45,235 bases of DNA from an uncultured Bacteroidaceae bacterium (GTDB lineage: Bacteria > Bacteroidota > Bacteroidia > Bacteroidales > Bacteroidaceae), in contig CAJORF010000094.1 of NCBI GenBank assembly GCA_905236985.1, forward strand, positions 1 through 45,235. The letters run 5' to 3'. The first letter of the stretch is position 1, and the number at the start of each line of letters is the position of its first letter. Below are positions 42,033-45,235 of the stretch, one piece after another. The notes under the pieces are model-generated. The model was given only the letters and a program-made list of their open reading frames with translations. It was not told the DNA's origin and did not search any database. The translations under genes were made by a program, and so were the position numbers.

Positions 42033-42833
42033 TTGATTATAGACAGCCATAGCCACCTCTACGACGAAGCCTTTCGGGATGATGTCGAAGATGTAATCCA
42101 GCGGGCAAGCGCAGCTGGGGTAGGAAAGATATTCCTGCCCAATATCAATGCCGAGACCGTGGAGCCAATGCTGGCACTCGTGAGCAAACATCCGGGGTAT
42201 CTCTATCCGATGATGGGCCTCCATCCCGAAGACATCACTGATGACTGGCACAATGTACTGGCTCAAATGGAAACACGCCTACAGGCTCCCGACCATCCCT
42301 ACATCGCTGTCGGTGAAGTGGGATTAGACTACTATTGGGACCGTTCTCGCTATGACGAGCAGCAAGAGGTGTTTGCCATTCAGGTTGGCTGGGCGCAGAA
42401 GTATGAGCTGCCGCTGATGATCCACACCCGCAGTGCCCATCGCGAAATGGTCGATGTGTTGAAGCAGCAAATCGTCAATCGCCAATCAACAAATAGTAAA
42501 TCGCATGGGGTCTTCCATTGCTTCGGAGGTACAGCCAACGAGGCTGAGGAGCTTCTCCGATTTGATGGTTTCATGTTGGGCATCGGAGGCATCCTGACGT
42601 ATAAGAAGAGTCCATTGCCCGATGTACTCCGAGAAGTGGTGCCCCTCGAACGCATCGTCGTGGAGACCGATTCCCCTTACCTTCCCCCCGTCCCACACAG
42701 GGGAAAACGCAACGAATCTGCCTACATCAATCACGTCGTTGACAAGCTCGCTGAGATTTTTTCCGTCGAAAGGGACGTTGTGAGCGAAATTACCACCCGA
42801 AACGCACTCCAAATCTTTCAGAAAGCACTCTAA
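42033..42833 (+). CDS. TatD-family metal-dependent hydrolase, TTG start
   Basis: The 266-residue product is a TatD-type TIM-barrel nuclease/hydrolase. Metal ligands: DSHSHLYD at residue 4, Glu in AVGEVGLDYYW, His in MIHTRSAH, His in GVFHCFGG and Asp in VETDSPYLPPVPHRGKRNES. No ATG precedes the conserved IIDSHSH; the frame starts at TTG 42033 directly after a TTTCATTTTTCATT-type spacer. Residues about 145-157 (QQIVNRQSTNSKS) look like an insertion: the DNA there (about 42468-42502) resembles the repeat-like spacers elsewhere (TCGTCAATCG, AGTAAATCG). Family members act on DNA 3' ends; the physiological role here is unknown. Confidence 0.93.
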   Translation: MIIDSHSHLYDEAFRDDVEDVIQRASAAGVGKIFLPNINAETVEPMLALVSKHPGYLYPMMGLHPEDITDDWHNVLAQMETRLQAPDHPYIAVGEVGLDYYWDRSRYDEQQEVFAIQVGWAQKYELPLMIHTRSAHREMVDVLKQQIVNRQSTNSKSHGVFHCFGGTANEAEELLRFDGFMLGIGGILTYKKSPLPDVLREVVPLERIVVETDSPYLPPVPHRGKRNESAYINHVVDKLAEIFSVERDVVSEITTRNALQIFQKAL

Positions 42834-42921
42834 AATGCCCTTTTGGGCACTAAAATGAGGAAAAAAGCACTCAAAAAGAAAGATTTTTGGAGAAAAAGGC
42901 GGCAGTAAACAAAAAAATGGA

Positions 42922-42929
42922 TATTTTTG
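42922..42929 (+). promoter_or_regulatory. -7 box of the exbB operon
   Basis: TATTTTTG fits TAnnTTTG, 66 bases before ATG 42995. A 14-base hairpin (TGCCC TTTT GGGCA, 42836-42849) just after the TatD stop may end the previous transcript. Confidence 0.45.
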
Positions 42930-42994
42930 TAGCGAAATACGTAAACTATAAATCAAATTATAACAATTTCATTCATCATTAAACCAAAAACAAA

Positions 42995-43846
42995 ATGAAA
43001 AAGTATTTTGCAATTGTTGCAATGGTGGCTGCCTGCACGTTTGGCATGACACCTTCCGTGATGGCTCAGGACGAAGTGGCTGACGAGGCCGCTGCAACCG
43101 AGCAGGTCGTAGATTCCGCTGAAGCTGTCGTTGACAGCGTAGAAGCAGAAGCTCCCGCAGTAGCTGAGGAGCCCGTAGCTCCCGTCGAAGAAGAACAGGG
43201 TCTGCACAAGACGCTGAAGACAAAGTTCATCGAAGGTGACGCTGGTTTCATGAGCCTCGTTGCTATCGCTCTCGTTCTCGGTCTGGCTTTCTGCATCGAG
43301 CGCGTTATCTATCTCTCCCTCGCTCAAGTTAACACACGCAAGTTCCTCGAAGCTCTCCGTGGCAAGGTGGAAGCCAACAAGATCAGCGACGCTATCAACT
43401 ACTGCGCCAACACTCGCGGTCCCGTGGCTCAGGTCTCCAAGAAGGCTATGCAGTGTCTGGACAGCGAAGACCAGAACGACATCGCCACCATCGAGCGTAC
43501 CATCAACACCGAGGCTGAAGTGCAGGGTGCTTACCTCGAAGAGAACTGCTCATGGATTACACTGTTCATCGCCATGGCTCCGTCACTCGGCTTCCTCGGC
43601 ACTGTGATCGGTATGGTGCAGGCCTTCGACGATATCGAGCGCGCAGGTGACATCAGCCCGACAGTCGTTGCCGGTGGTATGAAGGTCGCCCTTATCACCA
43701 CCATCTTCGGTATCATCGTAGCTCTCGTGCTGCAGGTGTTCTACAACTACATCCTCTCCCGCATCGAGGCTCTCAACTCCAATATGGAAGAGACTGCAAT
43801 GGGTCTGCTCGACATGTGCGTGAAGTCCCCGAAGTGCAAGAAGTAA
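42995..43846 (+). CDS. exbB: MotA/TolQ/ExbB proton channel protein
   Basis: The 283-residue product has a signal-like first helix (MKKYFAIVAMVAACTFGMTP, ending VMAQ near residue 25) and an acidic Ala/Val/Glu/Pro linker (about 26-68). The ExbB core then has membrane segments at about 86-108, 186-209 and 224-250. Core motifs are GFLGTVIGMVQAFDDI and GGMKVALITTIFGIIVALVL, which line the proton channel. It energises TonB with ExbD. The linker makes it longer than E. coli ExbB (244). It heads exbB-unknown-exbD-exbD. Confidence 0.94.
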   Translation: MKKYFAIVAMVAACTFGMTPSVMAQDEVADEAAATEQVVDSAEAVVDSVEAEAPAVAEEPVAPVEEEQGLHKTLKTKFIEGDAGFMSLVAIALVLGLAFCIERVIYLSLAQVNTRKFLEALRGKVEANKISDAINYCANTRGPVAQVSKKAMQCLDSEDQNDIATIERTINTEAEVQGAYLEENCSWITLFIAMAPSLGFLGTVIGMVQAFDDIERAGDISPTVVAGGMKVALITTIFGIIVALVLQVFYNYILSRIEALNSNMEETAMGLLDMCVKSPKCKK

Positions 43847-43850
43847 TATT

Positions 43851-43935
43851 TTAAGGTGATTAGGTTGATTAGGTTATAAGGTAAATAGACCTCTAACCTC
43901 AGGACCTCAAAACCTCAAACCCTTAAAACCTTAAG
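43851..43935. repeat. Repeat-built inverted spacer between exbB and the next gene
   Basis: The left half repeats GATTAGGTT-like words (GGTGATTAGGTTGATTAGG); the right half repeats CCTCAAAACCTCAAAC-like words. TTAAGGT at 43851-43857 and ACCTTAA at 43928-43934 are exact inverted ends. The whole spacer could fold into one long imperfect hairpin. Confidence 0.6.
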
Positions 43936-43940
43936 AAATT

Positions 43941-44435
43941 ATGAAACTCGAAAAGATATCTAAGATCGCATTGTACTCATGCATCGGTCTGGGTGTTGTC
44001 TGCTTCGCCTTGTTCTTCCTGGTCGATTACAACAACATGGAATTCGACGGAGTACACGTGTCTCCTGCGCTGACGGATCTTCTGTTGATCCTGATGTACG
44101 CGATGTTATTTGTCACGGCAGGTCTCAGCGTCTGGAGCCTCGTTCGCGGCGCTATGATCAACTCGGGCAACACCGGTCCCAGCCCCACAGGTATCGCTGG
44201 TGGTAAGGTCACCCTCATCACCTGGGCAACCGTCATCGTGGCTCTCATCATCGGTGCTGTCACCGGTTTGGGCGAAGAGCCTTACACCACCTACTCTGGT
44301 GTCACGACCTCAGCTGGCATGGTCACCGTCGTTGATATGTGGATTTGCACCATCTATATCCTCGCCGTTGTGGCTATCATCGCCGTTGTCATCAGCATGA
44401 GCGGCTGGCTCACCAAGAGCGCTACGCCGAAGTAA
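43941..44435 (+). CDS. Unknown four-helix membrane protein between exbB and exbD
   Basis: The 164-residue product has four hydrophobic segments (about 8-29, 44-66, 90-107, 129-153) and short loops; the N-terminus MKLEKISKIALYSC is positive, placing it in the inner membrane. I recognise no characterised family, but a protein of this kind lies at the same place in exb loci of related Bacteroidales. Position suggests a partner of the ExbB/ExbD motor (inference). Gly/Ser/Pro-rich residues 74-88 (NSGNTGPSPTGIAGG) link the two helix pairs. It lies 94 bp after exbB and 114 bp before exbD, both gaps filled by inverted-repeat spacers. Confidence 0.75.
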   Translation: MKLEKISKIALYSCIGLGVVCFALFFLVDYNNMEFDGVHVSPALTDLLLILMYAMLFVTAGLSVWSLVRGAMINSGNTGPSPTGIAGGKVTLITWATVIVALIIGAVTGLGEEPYTTYSGVTTSAGMVTVVDMWICTIYILAVVAIIAVVISMSGWLTKSATPK

Positions 44436-44455
44436 TCAATCCACTGGACGATTAG

Positions 44456-44530
44456 ACAATTTACAATTTGACAATTCGTTGTTGAATTATAAGTTGTCAA
44501 ATCGAAGAGAATTGTAAAATTGTAAATCGT
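44456..44530. repeat. 22-bp near-perfect inverted repeat before exbD
   Basis: ACAATTTACAATTTGACAAT.. (44456-44477) and its reverse complement (44509-44530) match at 20 of 22 positions around a 31-base loop. The arms are themselves made of ATTGT/AAATTG repeats. It lies 20 bases before the exbD start. Confidence 0.7.
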
Positions 44531-44549
44531 CAAATTGTACAATTAAACT

Positions 44550-45137
44550 ATGGCAAGAAAGAAAAAGAAAGTGCCTGGGCTGAACTCCAGTTCTACTGCG
44601 GACATTTCTTTCATCCTCCTTATCTTCTTCCTTGTGACCACTTCGATGGACACGGATATGGGTCTTGCTCGTCGTCTGCCTCAGCCGCCAGAGCCCAATC
44701 AGGAAGATGCACAGATCGATGTGAAGGAGCGCAATGTACTCAATGTACGCCTCAACGCTGCCGGTAACCTGATGGTCAACCATGACTTCATCGACATCAA
44801 CCAGCTGCGTACACGCGCCAAGGAGTTTATCGAGAACCGCAACAATTCGCCCAAGCTCCCCGAACGCCATCCCAAGGTCATCGACCTGCTCGGAACCTGC
44901 TATGTCACTGACAAGCACGTCATCTCCGTACAGACCGACCGCGGCACGCCCTATAACGTCTATTTCCAGGTGCAGAACGAACTCGTAGCAGCCTACAATG
45001 AGCTGCGCGATGATCTCGCCATTGCTAAGTTTGGACATCCCTACGCCCGCTGCAACGAGGACGAGCAAGTAGCTATCCGCACTTATTATCCCCAGAAGAT
45101 CTCTGAGGCTGAACCTAAAAACTATGGAGGAAACTAA
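44550..45137 (+). CDS. exbD: ExbD/TolR-type biopolymer transport protein (first copy)
   Basis: The 195-residue product has a basic N-terminus (MARKKKKVPGLNSSS), a membrane helix at about 16-36 with the channel Asp in TADISFILLIFFLVTTSM, and a periplasmic domain. It resembles ExbD/TolR but is longer than the E. coli protein (141): extra loops, including residues about 95-125 with PERHPKVIDLLGTC, enlarge the periplasmic part. It is followed after 2 bp by a second exbD. Confidence 0.92.
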   Translation: MARKKKKVPGLNSSSTADISFILLIFFLVTTSMDTDMGLARRLPQPPEPNQEDAQIDVKERNVLNVRLNAAGNLMVNHDFIDINQLRTRAKEFIENRNNSPKLPERHPKVIDLLGTCYVTDKHVISVQTDRGTPYNVYFQVQNELVAAYNELRDDLAIAKFGHPYARCNEDEQVAIRTYYPQKISEAEPKNYGGN

Positions 45138-45139
45138 TC

Positions 45140-45235
45140 ATGGCACGCAACAAGGAAAAAAGAGAAATGCCTGAGATGAACACTTCATCTCTCCCTGACT
45201 TGATCTTCACCATCCTGTTCTTCTTCATGATCGTA
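45140..45235 (+). CDS. exbD: ExbD/TolR-type protein, second copy (cut by window edge)
   Basis: Thirty-two codons are visible from ATG 45140: MARNKEKREMPEMNTSSLPD, then the start of the membrane helix LIFTILFFFMIV. The Asp in SLPDLIF is at the channel position of ExbD. GGAGG at 45126-45130, nine bases before the ATG and inside the end of the first exbD, is one of the few clear Shine-Dalgarno sites here. Two consecutive exbD genes are a known Bacteroidetes arrangement and imply an ExbB complex with two different ExbD subunits. Confidence 0.9.
   Translation, partial: MARNKEKREMPEMNTSSLPDLIFTILFFFMIV

Overview
The window looks like chromosomal DNA of a Bacteroidales bacterium, most likely a Prevotella-like member of the Prevotellaceae. 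The supports are: promoters of the Bacteroidetes TTTG / TAnnTTTG type before most transcription units; type IX secretion parts (PorT, PorQ and a cargo protein with a Prevotella-style C-terminal sorting signal); Bacteroidetes-specific families (PCMD, DUF4492, DUF2490); and few Shine-Dalgarno motifs. I see no tRNA, rRNA, insertion sequence, CRISPR array or prophage. Composition and codon use look even, so the region reads as core genome with lineage-specific surface-protein cassettes.

Layout. 1-2.1 kb: a GGGtGRT-family gene (cut by the window edge) with a NifU-like scaffold gene, divergent from a C-GCAxxG-C-C family gene. 2.1-5.85 kb: mrp, rnhB, a degraded small gene, rsgA and frr. 6.0-10.6 kb: a five-gene run of VTC polyphosphate-polymerase-like protein, DUF4956 membrane protein, DUF2490 barrel, Cthe_2159-type lipoprotein and porT; a 16-bp perfect inverted repeat surrounds the porT start. 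10.6-14.8 kb (minus): a GH2 glycosidase and a domain-swapped 5'-nucleotidase lipoprotein. 14.9-19.6 kb: an LptF/LptG permease, ribBA and an aminotransferase. 19.6-26.0 kb: a short purH carrying only the IMP cyclohydrolase half, then the cell-elongation operon mreB-mreC-mreD-mrdA-rodA. 26.1-29.1 kb (minus): DUF4492-cydA-cydB. 29.3-34.9 kb: a surface cassette of PCMD lipoprotein, outer-membrane barrel and a 1158-residue T9SS cargo, closed by a strong terminator. 35.0-37.2 kb: a secreted cyclophilin and an alkaline phosphatase. 37.4-40.0 kb (minus): porQ-cmk-ispH. 40.2-45.2 kb: a TonB-like protein, a polyprenyl synthase, a TatD hydrolase, and exbB - unknown membrane protein - exbD - exbD (cut by the edge).

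How it fits together. The cargo protein at 31.4 kb would need the T9SS machinery represented here by porT and porQ. The TonB/ExbB/ExbD genes would energise outer-membrane uptake. The mre-mrdA-rodA block drives lateral wall growth, and DUF4492-cydAB gives microaerobic respiration. The signals I think most worth attention are the VTC-DUF4956-DUF2490-Cthe_2159 module, the GGGtGRT/NifU-like pair, the PCMD cassette, the hairpin at the porT start, the 22-bp tandem repeats at 37.3 kb, and a group of low-complexity inverted-repeat spacers between genes.
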